A DNA stretch of 64,000 nucleotides from DATDFB01 sp036522835 (lineage in GTDB: Bacteria; Acidobacteriota; Thermoanaerobaculia; Gp7-AA8): assembly GCA_036522835.1 (NCBI GenBank), contig DATDFB010000256.1, forward strand, positions 5,664-69,663, written 5' to 3'. Under the pieces are notes generated by a model. That model was given only the letters and a program-made list of their open reading frames with translations, did not search any database and was not told the DNA's origin. The position numbers were made by a program, and so were the translations under genes. Of this stretch, positions 43,652-51,606 are shown in pieces (positions within the stretch are counted from its first letter, which is position 1; every line of letters starts with the position of its first letter).

Positions 43652-44056
43652 TTACTTTAGGCCAGATAAGATTAGAGCGATCGTGACAACTGCCGGAACT
43701 ATTGTTACGGCTGCACCTGCGAGGATAACTCTCGGCGGAAGTTTCCGAAAGTTGTAATACGAAGGTGGCAAGTACTCAAGCGCATCCATCTGCACGGTGA
43801 GACTTTGCGACACCCGCGCCATTCGAGTGACGATACCGACGTAGGCTGCAATCATAATAGCGATGCCGATGATCACAGCAAAACGTGCATTCAAGCTTGT
43901 AGCAATGAAGGTGCGCGCCGATTCAGAAGTCAGCATCCACCCCAGTAAAAGAAGAACAAGCCCTCCACCTTTCAAAGAGAGATCTACAAACCTCATTTGG
44001 TATTCAACCAACTCCTTATGAAGGTGTTGGAAAAGTGTTTTTGTCTCAGTTTCCAT
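43652..44056 (-). CDS. Small membrane protein, three TM helices
   Basis: A 134-residue protein from the ATG at 44056 (GAGGGG upstream). Three hydrophobic segments are visible: 'GGGLVLLLLGWMLTS', 'FAVIIGIAIMIAAYVGIV' and 'VILAGAAVTIVPAVVTIALI'. A soluble N-terminal helix begins 'METETKTLFQHLHKEL'. It is 14 bp upstream of the nuclease-like gene on the same strand, so they may be one operon. GC is clearly lower than the chromosome average. Function unknown; small membrane proteins are common in defence islands. Confidence 0.6.
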   Translation of the reverse strand: METETKTLFQHLHKELVEYQMRFVDLSLKGGGLVLLLLGWMLTSESARTFIATSLNARFAVIIGIAIMIAAYVGIVTRMARVSQSLTVQMDALEYLPPSYYNFRKLPPRVILAGAAVTIVPAVVTIALILSGLK

Positions 44057-44625
44057 GAGTAACCCCTCGATGCGACAGCACTCTGACGCGTGGTTTACGG
44101 GAAGGTAGTGCTGCGTGGCCAATAATCGTTTCATTGGCTTGATACTGTCCAGCTCGGCGGTCGCGGCCGAAGCAATGTCGGTGACGGGCGCTGAATGTTT
44201 GCGAATGGATATGACTGTCGCCCTCGACGAGCTCAACGATCGGCGCACTGGAGTGCTCGCTCGCGGTAACCACAGTAGTGACGCTCTTGATTGCGCGCAC
44301 GTGTGCGATCAGCCTAAATCCTTGAGCGACAGGCCGCGCAGATGAACGGGCGGGAGCAGCGACGGTGCCGGTGGGGCGCGCCGAGGGCCATGCTGTTGGC
44401 TGGCGCGCCGCTCGCCGCGCGACAAGCGCAACGCAACTGAGCGCGAAGTGCAAGCAGCGTGATAGACAACTGGATGGCCTGAACGCGCCTCGGCGGAGGA
44501 ACGGGCCGCGACGAGCGTGCGCCGGGTGGACGGTGAAGCGACACTTTGGGCACTCATCCTCTGGACCGTCGTGTTGATTACGACAAATCGAGTGCACGAA
44601 GTGTCGCTTCGGCGGCGGCGCGCGC
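44057..44625. other. 570-bp stretch without a convincing gene
   Basis: Several overlapping frames exist on both strands, but none has coding-like composition, a ribosome-binding site or a recognisable domain. A minus-strand frame has two CxxC-like Cys pairs near 44540-44590 that could be the relic of a zinc-ribbon protein. It looks like decayed mobile sequence. Confidence 0.4.
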
Positions 44626-44898
44626 TCACTTCGGCAGCATCTCGCGAATGTTGGCTTTGTCGAACGGCGCCACCAGCGCCGTCACCTTGCAGTCGAGCGC
44701 CACGGCGAGACGTAACAACGTCGTGAGGCTAGGCAACTTCAGCCCGCGTTCCAGGTCGCTGATGAACGCGAGCGACATGCCGGTCGCATCGGCCAGCGCT
44801 CGGAGCGTGAAGCCGTGTTTCTCGCGCAATTCTTTGAGACGCTTCCCGAACCGCTCCTCATCAGGGGCAACCGGCTTCGTGATTCGCGCTCGCGGCAC
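44626..44898 (-). CDS. XRE-family HTH transcription regulator
   Basis: A 90-residue single-domain protein (GTG start). The helix-turn-helix is at about 20-75: 'RLKELREKHGFTLRALADATG' is interrupted here only by citation length, and 'MSLAFISDLERGLKLPSLTTLLRL' completes it in the protein; the shorter key motif is 'SLAFISDLERG'. It binds DNA as a dimer. A perfect palindrome (44923-44934) 25 bp before its start is a likely operator, suggesting autoregulation. Confidence 0.85.
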   Translation of the reverse strand: MPRARITKPVAPDEERFGKRLKELREKHGFTLRALADATGMSLAFISDLERGLKLPSLTTLLRLAVALDCKVTALVAPFDKANIREMLPK

Positions 44899-44922
44899 TT
44901 GCTCTTCAGACTCTTTTGATTT

Positions 44923-44934
44923 CCTCTATAGAGG
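44923..44934. promoter_or_regulatory. Palindromic putative operator upstream of XRE gene
   Basis: CCTCTATAGAGG is a perfect 12-bp palindrome located 25-36 bp upstream of the XRE start codon and overlapping its likely promoter (TATAGA). Size and position fit an autoregulatory operator. Confidence 0.5.
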
Positions 44935-45029
44935 TCACGGAACGCATCCGTTCCATCTTCCTACAGGCGAAGCCACACGTCAGCCGAAAAGACGCCACCT
45001 CCTTTTCAAGGGACACCGCCTGCGCATCG

Positions 45030-45323
45030 ATGAGCTTCTCGCCGAAACGACGATCCGAACGTTCACGCGGGGTCGAGGACGCCGCACGCGTGTTGCCGGC
45101 GCCGTTGCGCTCGCGCGCGGTGACGCTGAACCTTCCCGAGTATCAGGCCGCCATGCTCGACTCCCTCGCGGCCGGGAAAGCGACGACGCCGGGCGATCTC
45201 GTGTCGCGCCAACGGCATGATTTGGAGACGGAGTGGATGGACGCGTTGCTGTCACGCGTCCCCGGATTCGCCGAGGCGATGAATTGGATGCAGTACGCCT
45301 CCGATCCGGCGGAGCGCTCCTGA
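45030..45323 (+). CDS. Putative ribbon-helix-helix (antitoxin-like) protein
   Basis: The frame has a C-terminal half with 'VTLNLPEYQAAMLDSLA' followed by 'TTPGDLVSRQ', the strand-helix-helix pattern of CopG-type RHH regulators, then a helical tail rich in aromatic residues. The start is uncertain; ATG at 45030 is taken, a GTG at 45090 is also possible, and earlier ATGs run over the XRE operator. It is divergent from the XRE gene. No toxin partner is recognised. Confidence 0.4.
   Translation: MSFSPKRRSERSRGVEDAARVLPAPLRSRAVTLNLPEYQAAMLDSLAAGKATTPGDLVSRQRHDLETEWMDALLSRVPGFAEAMNWMQYASDPAERS
45081..45138 (+). repeat. 58-bp direct repeat, copy 2
   Basis: Near-identical to 42829-42886 (four mismatches). 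It codes 'AARVLPAPLRSRAVTLNLP' of the RHH-like protein, so copy 1 is likely a remnant of another such gene. Confidence 0.8.
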
Positions 45324-45479
45324 TGTGCGGGCCGCGAACGCAATCATCCGGAGCCGACTGACCGCGCTGCGCTGCGCCGGCGCATGCTTGCGTCGCCGGC
45401 GCCTGCGTTTCCCGGCCGGGCGCGCGAGCAGCCGTAAGGCCGTCGCATGCCTGCAGCGCGGCGCACGCGGCGCCTCGTT

Positions 45480-45712
45480 CGCCGATCGCATGAATGCGAT
45501 CGGCCGCTCGCATTCATGCGATCGGCGGATCGGGCGAGTCTCGCCCCGAGGACAGAGAATGCGATCGCCGCCACGCATTCATTCGATCGCGCCATCGCAT
45601 GAGTCTCGCCCAGGGGACAGCGCATTCCATCCGGCGATCGGATTCACGCGATCGCGTGCGGCATGCTTCGCGCCTGGAGAGCCGCGAATCCGATCCGCGG
45701 TCATGTTGGCTC
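45480..45712. repeat. Degenerate tandem repeats with GCATTCATGCGATC palindromes
   Basis: Within the 810-bp gap between the RHH-like gene and the next CDS, units of about 60-66 bp recur imperfectly, each with a GCATTCATGCGATCG-like palindrome and a GTCTCGCCC...GGGACAG segment. No open frame is convincing. It is not CRISPR-like (units vary and no uniform spacers). The rest of the gap (45713-46132) shows no gene. Confidence 0.5.
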
Positions 45713-46132
45713 CGCGCGCAGGTACAGCTAAGTGATTTTCTATGCCATCGATCGAATGAAGGAACTCGATCGCTGCGCCGTGCCACAGTTCCATATCACG
45801 GCCGCCATCGCCTTTCGCGGCACCAAGTCGAGCGATTCCCGTCGTTTAAGGCGTCAATGGCCGAAAGTTGTTACAACTGTCGAGCTTACTTCCGCCGCTC
45901 CGGAGTAAATCGAACAATTCTAAGTGCTTACGGCTCAGCGCGGGGGGTGAAACTCCGACTCTCGTCACGGATCGGTGACAATACCAACAACGAACTCGGA
46001 CGTATCTTCCAACAGGTTCGGATCCGAGTCTACGCCCGTCACGTTGGGGCCCCGGCGGGGGCGGGTAACAGCAGTCAGACAGTCCGCGCCGACGCGCTCG
46101 TAGCGCTTCGCCGCGGCAGAAAGGAGTGGCAA

Positions 46133-46720
46133 ATGTCCAATGCCATCAACCGCACCGTCACCGCGGGCGACGCCGCCGCCGAACCCGGCACCACGCCCAC
46201 GCTGACGCGCTACCAGCAGCTTGCCGCCGAGTTCTGCAAGCAGCTCGACGAGATCGCCGCGACGATCCCGAAGCTCGAGCTCACGCACGCCTCCACGGCA
46301 AAGTTCGTCCGCTCTCACCTCAACGTTTCGACCGAGTTCCTGGCCACGGCCATCGCCGTCGTCGAGCAGGTGCCCGAGCTCCTGAACGCGAACCGCCTCG
46401 ACATCCCGGCCGCGCGCGACACGCTTCAGTTCATTGAAGCGTTTCGCCCCGTGGTGGACAAGATCGTCTCGTTCGCCAAAAGTCTGAGCGACACGATGAA
46501 CTCGCGCAAGGCAACCCTCGCGGCGGACGCGCTGCAGGTCTACGCCATCGCCAAGGGGCTGGCGCGGGACCCGAACAGCGCCCACATCGCCGCCCTCGTC
46601 GCGAATCTGAAGCGCGACCTCGGACGCCGTGGCCGCCAGAAGGGCTCGACGAATCCGGCCAAGGTGCCGCCGACGGGGCCGATCCCGGGAATGCCGATGG
46701 AAGGAGGAATGGCCGCCTGA
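46133..46720 (+). CDS. Helical protein of unknown function
   Basis: A 195-residue protein with AAAGGAG before its ATG. It is almost entirely alpha-helical ('RYQQLAAEFCKQLDEIAATI', 'FLATAIAVVEQVPELL') and ends in a Gly/Pro/Met-rich tail 'GPIPGMPMEGGMAA' after a basic stretch. No known domain. It precedes an M4 protease gene by 95 bp with a strong hairpin between them; a shared function is possible. Confidence 0.65.
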   Translation: MSNAINRTVTAGDAAAEPGTTPTLTRYQQLAAEFCKQLDEIAATIPKLELTHASTAKFVRSHLNVSTEFLATAIAVVEQVPELLNANRLDIPAARDTLQFIEAFRPVVDKIVSFAKSLSDTMNSRKATLAADALQVYAIAKGLARDPNSAHIAALVANLKRDLGRRGRQKGSTNPAKVPPTGPIPGMPMEGGMAA

Positions 46721-46741
46721 AAGAAAAATAGTCCAAGGTTG

Positions 46742-46767
46742 CCGGGCCGCGCGAAAGCGCGGCCCGG
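46742..46767. terminator. Strong hairpin between helical protein and M4 protease genes
   Basis: An 11-bp perfect stem CCGGGCCGCGC/GCGCGGCCCGG with a GAAA tetraloop. There is no T-run after it on the plus strand, so it may attenuate or stabilise rather than fully terminate. Confidence 0.55.
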
Positions 46768-46815
46768 TCCGACACTCACAAACCCCCTGTCGCCAAACAA
46801 AGGAGCTTTCGTGTC

Positions 46816-48276
46816 ATGAAAACGATACCGCATCCTGTCTGCGGCGTCATCCCGCCGCACATCCTCGATCACATCGCGCGATCCAGCGCCCGCGAAGAAG
46901 CCGACCACGCCCGTTCGACCCTCGTGCAAATGCGCGAGATCCAGCGCCAGCGCGTCAACAGCTTCGCCGCGTTCGACGAGACCGTCACGTCCCAACGGGC
47001 GGTCTCGACGGCGAAGAAACGCATCAACGTCTACGACGCCCAGCATCAGCAGAAACGCGGCAAGCTCGCGAGGAACGACCACAAGGCCCGCAGCGCCGAC
47101 GTCGACGTCAACGAAGCGTACGACGGCTCGGGGGCCACGTTCGACTTCTTCGCGAAGGTCTTCTCGCGCAACTCCGTCGACGGCCGCGGCATGCCTCTCG
47201 ACTCGACGGTGCACTGGGGCCGCCGCTTCGACAACGCCCTGTGGGACGGCCGCCAGATGATCTACGGCGATGGAGACGGGCGTCTGTTCGGCCGATTCAC
47301 GCGGTCGTACGATGTGATCGTCCACGAGCACACGCACGGCGTCACGCAGCACGCCGCGGTCCTGAGCTACTCCGGCGAGACCGGCGCTCTCAACGAGCAC
47401 ATCTCCGACGCCTTCGGCAGCATGGCCAAGCAGTTCAAGCTTCGCCAGACCGCGAGGGAAGCCGACTGGTACATCGGCAGCGAGCTCTTTACCGCTGCCG
47501 TGCGCGGCAAAGCGATCCGCTCGATGGCCGCACCCGGAACGGCCTACGACGACCCAATCCTCGGCCGCGACCCGCAGCCGGCGCACATGCGCGGCTACAT
47601 CGTCACGGACGACGACAACGGCGGCGTTCACATCAACTCCGGCATTCCGAACCACGCGTTCTACCTCGATGCCATCGAGCTGGGCGGCTACTCGTGGGAG
47701 GTGCTGGGGCGCATCTGGTATGTGACGCTCACCGAGCGGCTCACGGCCGATGCCGATTTCTTCGAATTCGCGAGCGCGACCATCGACGTCGCCGGTGAGC
47801 TGTTCAGCATCGGCGGCCGCGTGCAGGAGATCGTCGCCAACGGCTGGTTGCAGGTCGGCATCCGCAAGCAGCTCTTCGCCGCCTCGCGCACCTTCTCATA
47901 TCCGCCGATGAACACTGGAAAGGAGATTTCCGTCATGAGTACCGCACACACCGACATCCAGCATCACGACATCACCACGTCCATCAGCACGATCGGCACG
48001 GCCGGCGTGGAGACGGAGAGCTCGGCGATCGCCGGCACGGCGAACGGCCGCGTGCAGCGCCTCGTGGAGATCTACGGCTCCATCAAGCCGCTGCTCGTCG
48101 CGCTCTCGACGCAGGTCATCCTTCCGCCGAGCTGGCGCGATGGGATCAAGGTCTTCGTCGGCGCGCTCGACGCCGTTGCCGTCGTCGCGCCGCAGTTCAG
48201 CCTCGCCGAGATCGTGGAGATCGACGATCCGCGGCAGGCGCCGGAGTTCAAAGCGGGGAAGGACCTCACCAACTGA
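46816..48276 (+). CDS. Protealysin-like M4 metalloprotease with extra C-terminal domain
   Basis: A 486-residue thermolysin-family protease. The short propeptide has the protealysin signature 'CGVIPPHILDHIA' (residues 9-21). Zinc site 'HEHTH' at 170-174 with Glu194 in 'GALNEHISDAFG'; catalytic His272 in 'VHINSGIPNH'. The catalytic domain ends near 360. A 113-residue extension follows, starting at an internal ATG (47935) that has its own GGAAAGGAG, so the tail might also be made separately. No signal peptide, as in protealysins. The partner inhibitor emfourin was not recognised. Confidence 0.87.
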   Translation: MKTIPHPVCGVIPPHILDHIARSSAREEADHARSTLVQMREIQRQRVNSFAAFDETVTSQRAVSTAKKRINVYDAQHQQKRGKLARNDHKARSADVDVNEAYDGSGATFDFFAKVFSRNSVDGRGMPLDSTVHWGRRFDNALWDGRQMIYGDGDGRLFGRFTRSYDVIVHEHTHGVTQHAAVLSYSGETGALNEHISDAFGSMAKQFKLRQTAREADWYIGSELFTAAVRGKAIRSMAAPGTAYDDPILGRDPQPAHMRGYIVTDDDNGGVHINSGIPNHAFYLDAIELGGYSWEVLGRIWYVTLTERLTADADFFEFASATIDVAGELFSIGGRVQEIVANGWLQVGIRKQLFAASRTFSYPPMNTGKEISVMSTAHTDIQHHDITTSISTIGTAGVETESSAIAGTANGRVQRLVEIYGSIKPLLVALSTQVILPPSWRDGIKVFVGALDAVAVVAPQFSLAEIVEIDDPRQAPEFKAGKDLTN

Positions 48277-48282
48277 CCCCTC

Positions 48283-48314
48283 GGTGGGGCGCGCGTCGCG
48301 GCGCGCGCCCCACC
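48283..48314. terminator. Terminator-like hairpin after the M4 protease gene
   Basis: A 13-bp perfect stem GGTGGGGCGCGCG/CGCGCGCCCCACC with loop TCGCGG, followed by ATTTCGG, lies 6 bp after the stop codon. Likely transcription terminator. Confidence 0.65.
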
Positions 48315-48340
48315 ATTTCGGCAGAACGCCCGGAGGGGAT

Positions 48341-48715
48341 ATGAAGAGGAAGCTCGCGGTCTCTTCACTTCTGGTGTTGCTCTTGGCGCCGGCACCGGCG
48401 GCTCCGCGCGATGACTATCCACGGAGAGGCGGCGAGCTGAATGGCCGGTACCTCGAGGCGGGGGCGCTGCACGTCGAGCAGCTCGGCCGCGGCTACGCCT
48501 GGTTCGACACCGGCACGCAGGAGTCGCTCCTGGGCGCCGCGAACTTCGTCGAGCAGGTCGAGCTGCGCCAGGGACTTAAGATCGCCTGCCCCGAGGAGGT
48601 CGCGTACAACCTCCGCCGCATCTCCGGCGAGCAAATGCGCGCCGCCGCCGAGCGCCTGAAGAAGAGCACGTACGGCGCGTATATCCGGCAGGTGGCGGAA
48701 GAGGAGCCGGCGTAG
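48341..48715 (+). pseudogene. Chimeric frame: signal peptide joined to orphan rfbA C-terminus
   Basis: A 124-residue frame starts with a signal peptide (MKRKLAVSSLLVLLLAPAPA) and after about 33 residues joins, in frame, the last 89 residues of RfbA. GGAGGGG precedes the ATG, so it may be translated. The RfbA part lacks the catalytic N-terminal domain, so it cannot be an active transferase. It ends two codons earlier than rfbA. Confidence 0.7.
48446..48712 (+). repeat. Direct repeat, right copy: orphan 3' end of rfbA
   Basis: Matches 38433-38699 at about 97%, all changes by eye synonymous. Upstream similarity extends weakly to GGCGAGCTG with a 15-base deletion. It marks the right edge of the island. 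Confidence 0.9.
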
Positions 48716-48755
48716 AATGCGTAAGGCGCGTGCGGTCTAGCCGCCGCGCCCAACC

Positions 48756-50345
48756 CTACACCGCCGCCGCTTCGCCCCCCACGTACGGCTCGCTCGCCTC
48801 TTCCTCCCGCACGCGCGCGTGCAGGAGGCAAAGAATGATGATCACCGGCAGCGAGAGGGCCAGGAGCGCCACTCCGTACAGCGCGAGCTGCTTGAGGCTG
48901 CGGGAGTGCTCCGTGCGTCCCACCGGCGGCGCGGTCAGCGAATAGATCTCCTTCGACGGGTTGAGATTGATCGAGACGATCGAGTAGATCTCGTTCACGC
49001 GTCCAAGGAGCTGGCGGGATTCTTTCTCCGTCGCCACGAGCTCGTTGTGGACCTCCTCGGCGCGGACCGGGGCCGCACCGGCGGCGCCGCTCTTCACCAG
49101 ATTCAGCACCTCCTGGTCGTAGTTCACGGCCTGCTGGTGCGGGATGGTGAACACGGTGGCGCGGCGGTAATCGTCGACGAGCTTCTGGCGGTACTGCACG
49201 TCGCTCGACTGCGACGTCAGCGTCATCAGCCGGTCGATGAACGAGTCGTTGATCTGCGGCATCACCGTCTCGGCGGGGCGGGGGAGGGGCCGCGCTTGGC
49301 CCGACGTCGTCGTCTGCGGCGCGCTCGCGTTTTCGCCGGTGAATCCGCGCTGATCGAACGAGTACACCGCCAGCGACTGGCGGATCGCCTCCGCTCCGTC
49401 CTGCGCCGACTTGAGCTGCCGTTGGTCGTAGGCGAGCTGGCTCTCCAGGAAGCGCAGCGTGGCGGCGCGGTCGGTCAGGCCGCTCGTAGCCACGCGCGCC
49501 ACGAGCGGCTCGAGGCGGAAGCGGACGATCTCCGTCAGGCGCAGCCGGATCTCTTCGAGCGACATTCCGTTGCTCGTGCGGATCAGGTCCGAGCCCGGCA
49601 CCTCCCGCAGCTCGTCGACGTTCTGCATCACCTTGAAAATCTTCGAGCGGAGCACGTGCGCGGAGACGATCGGCTCCCCGTCGGCGCTCCCGTTCAGCAT
49701 GTCGGGCGAGAAAATCGAGACGCGGTACTGCAGCACGTGCTGCTCGTTGGCGGCGTAGCGTCCCCACGTCTGCAGCGTGTCCGTCAGCACCTTGCGCACC
49801 AGGCTCTCCGGGACGCGGTCGGTGTTCTGCGAGCGAAGCCAGTTCAGCGAGTAGTCGCTCTTGGCGACGGACGCCGACTTCGCCTGCCATTCCCGCTGGA
49901 GGCGGTCGCGGTCGATGGCGGAGAGCTTCGGGTCCGCCAGGCGGGCCTGATATTCGGCGGCGAGCTTTTCGTATTCGGAGTTGGACTCCAGCACGAAGAG
50001 CGACCGCGTGAAGCTCGGAAAGGTCGTGAATTGCTCGAGGTGATTCTCCTGGAACACCTGCAGGAGGACGGGCGTGGAGAGGATGTCGTTGCTGGAGAAC
50101 TTCACGCCGTTCGGATAGAGCCCTTCCGAGGCGCCTTTGAAGTCGAGACGAAACCCCTGGCTGGTGATGCGCTGCGACGGCGAGAAGATGTACACAGCCA
50201 CGGCGAAGACGATGTAGAACAGGGCCACGGCGCCAAGGGAGAGGACGATGACGGGCGCATACGCGCGCAGCGTGTGCACGAGCTGCGAGATGGACATCGG
50301 TCTGTCGAGGACTTCGGCAGATTCGGCGGGGTGAGCGTTCGGCAT
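48756..50345 (-). CDS. Wzz-like polysaccharide chain-length/co-polymerase membrane protein
   Basis: A 529-residue protein with a membrane helix near 30-55 ('VIVLSLGAVALFYIVFAVAVY') and another near 490-515 ('LALYGVALLALSLPVIIIL') around a long periplasmic helical domain. This two-helix layout with a large loop is that of Wzz/polysaccharide co-polymerases. A Pro/Gly-rich stretch near 360-385 interrupts the loop. No C-terminal tyrosine kinase. It is divergent from gmd. Confidence 0.7.
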   Translation of the reverse strand: MPNAHPAESAEVLDRPMSISQLVHTLRAYAPVIVLSLGAVALFYIVFAVAVYIFSPSQRITSQGFRLDFKGASEGLYPNGVKFSSNDILSTPVLLQVFQENHLEQFTTFPSFTRSLFVLESNSEYEKLAAEYQARLADPKLSAIDRDRLQREWQAKSASVAKSDYSLNWLRSQNTDRVPESLVRKVLTDTLQTWGRYAANEQHVLQYRVSIFSPDMLNGSADGEPIVSAHVLRSKIFKVMQNVDELREVPGSDLIRTSNGMSLEEIRLRLTEIVRFRLEPLVARVATSGLTDRAATLRFLESQLAYDQRQLKSAQDGAEAIRQSLAVYSFDQRGFTGENASAPQTTTSGQARPLPRPAETVMPQINDSFIDRLMTLTSQSSDVQYRQKLVDDYRRATVFTIPHQQAVNYDQEVLNLVKSGAAGAAPVRAEEVHNELVATEKESRQLLGRVNEIYSIVSINLNPSKEIYSLTAPPVGRTEHSRSLKQLALYGVALLALSLPVIIILCLLHARVREEEASEPYVGGEAAAV

Positions 50346-50413
50346 GACGGGCTAGCATCGCAGTGGCAACCCGGCGCGTCAAGCGCGCGGCCGGAATAAG
50401 GGAGAATGGCATC

Positions 50414-51466
50414 GTGAAGAAGGCGCTCGTCACCGGCATCACCGGCCAGGACGGCTCGTACCTGGCGGAGCTGCTCCTCGAGAAAGGCTACGAGGTCCAC
50501 GGCGTGATCCGCCGCTCGTCGTCCTTCAACACCCAGCGCATCGACGCCATCTACCAGGACCCGCACGAAGAGGGCGTGCGCCTGCGCCTGCACTACGGCG
50601 ATCTCAACGACGCCTCGTCGCTGAACCGGATCTTGCGCGTGGTCAACCCGGACGAGATCTACAACCTCGGCGCGCAAAGCCACGTGAAGGTGTCGTTCGA
50701 CACCCCCGAGTACACCGGCGAGGTGACGGGCCTCGGCGCCACGCGCCTGCTCGAAGCCATCCGCGAGCTGCAGATCCGGCCGCGCATCTATCAGGCCTCG
50801 TCGTCGGAGATGTTCGGCAAAGCCGTCGCAGTTCCGCAGAGCGAAACGACGCCGTTTCATCCGCGCAGCCCGTACGGCGCCGCCAAGGTGTACGCGTACT
50901 GGATGACCGTGAATTACCGCGAGGCCTACGACCTCTACGCCGTCAACGGAATCCTCTTCAACCACGAGTCGCCGCGGCGCGGCGAGACCTTCGTCTCGCG
51001 CAAGATCACGCGCGCCGTCGGGCGCATCGTGCACGGGTCGCAGGAGTGCCTCTACCTCGGCAATCTCGAAGCGCGGCGCGACTGGGGCTACGCCAAGGAC
51101 TACGTCGAAGCCATGTGGCGGATGCTCCAGCAGGATCGGCCCGACGACTACGTCATCGCCACGGGGGAGACGCATTCGGTGCGCGACTTCTGCGAGCGCG
51201 CCTTCGCCTGCGCCGGCGTCGCGCTGGAGTGGCGCGGCAGCGGCGAGGAGGAGACGGGCGTCGACGTCCGCTCCGGGCGCGTGGTGGTGCGCATCGACCC
51301 GCGCTACTTCCGGCCGAGCGAGGTCGATCTTCTGCTCGGCGATGCCTCGAAGGCGAAGCGGCAGCTCGGATGGACGGCGCGGACGAGCTTCGACGATCTC
51401 GTGCGGCTCATGAGCGAGGCCGACCTTCGTCTTGCGGAGGCCGAGGCGCGTGCAGTGAGGGTCTAG
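50414..51466 (+). CDS. gmd: GDP-mannose 4,6-dehydratase
   Basis: A 350-residue SDR enzyme taken from the GTG at 50414, where the family N-terminus 'KKALVTGITGQDGSYLAELL' begins. 'IRRSSSFNTQRID', 'YQASSSEMFGKA' and 'SPYGAAKVYAYW' (YxxxK) are diagnostic, as is 'NHESPRRGETFVSRKI'. It makes GDP-4-keto-6-deoxymannose, used by the next gene for GDP-fucose. Confidence 0.95.
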   Translation: MKKALVTGITGQDGSYLAELLLEKGYEVHGVIRRSSSFNTQRIDAIYQDPHEEGVRLRLHYGDLNDASSLNRILRVVNPDEIYNLGAQSHVKVSFDTPEYTGEVTGLGATRLLEAIRELQIRPRIYQASSSEMFGKAVAVPQSETTPFHPRSPYGAAKVYAYWMTVNYREAYDLYAVNGILFNHESPRRGETFVSRKITRAVGRIVHGSQECLYLGNLEARRDWGYAKDYVEAMWRMLQQDRPDDYVIATGETHSVRDFCERAFACAGVALEWRGSGEEETGVDVRSGRVVVRIDPRYFRPSEVDLLLGDASKAKRQLGWTARTSFDDLVRLMSEADLRLAEAEARAVRV

Positions 51467-51490
51467 GGATCAATCGTGCGAATCGGACTG

Positions 51491-51605
51491 CCCCTCACCC
51501 GGCCTTCGGCCACCCTCTCCCCGCTGACGCGGGGCGAGGGACCTCTGGTCAGATCCTTCGCCCCGCTTGCGGGGAGAAGGTGGCGCGCAGCGCCGGATGA
51601 GGGGC
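51491..51605. repeat. Palindromic repeat between gmd and fcl
   Basis: CCCCTCACCCGGCCTTCGGCC, shortened here to its core CTCACCCGGCCTTCGGCC, is followed by CACCCTCTCCCCGC and then a second related block with CCCCGCTTGCGGGG and GGATGAGGGG. It shares its core with the element inside the YfhO gene (629-680) and fills the gap between two consecutive pathway genes. Confidence 0.75.
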
Positions 51606-51606
51606 G

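Larger units (their letters stand above)
38700..48445. mobile_element. Accessory (defence-type) island flanked by rfbA 3'-end repeats
   Basis: Between the rfbA stop region and the orphan rfbA fragment lie a SIR2/STAND pair, a nuclease-like gene, a small membrane protein, an XRE regulator, repeats and an M4 protease. None relates to the polysaccharide pathway, which resumes right after. Parts of the island look lower in GC. Duplication of a target gene's 3' end is what integrative elements and recombination-driven insertions often leave. No integrase is visible, so the mechanism is unknown. The 130 bp from 38709 to 38838 hold no gene. Confidence 0.6.

Noticed and set aside
44057..44625. Several 70-180-residue frames upstream of the XRE gene
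   Set aside because: Overlapping on both strands, with no start signals or domain; probably decayed sequence.
45480..45712. CRISPR array or integron attC array
   Set aside because: Units are degenerate, repeats and spacers are not uniform, no cas gene or integron integrase is present and no GTTRRRY-type core site was seen.
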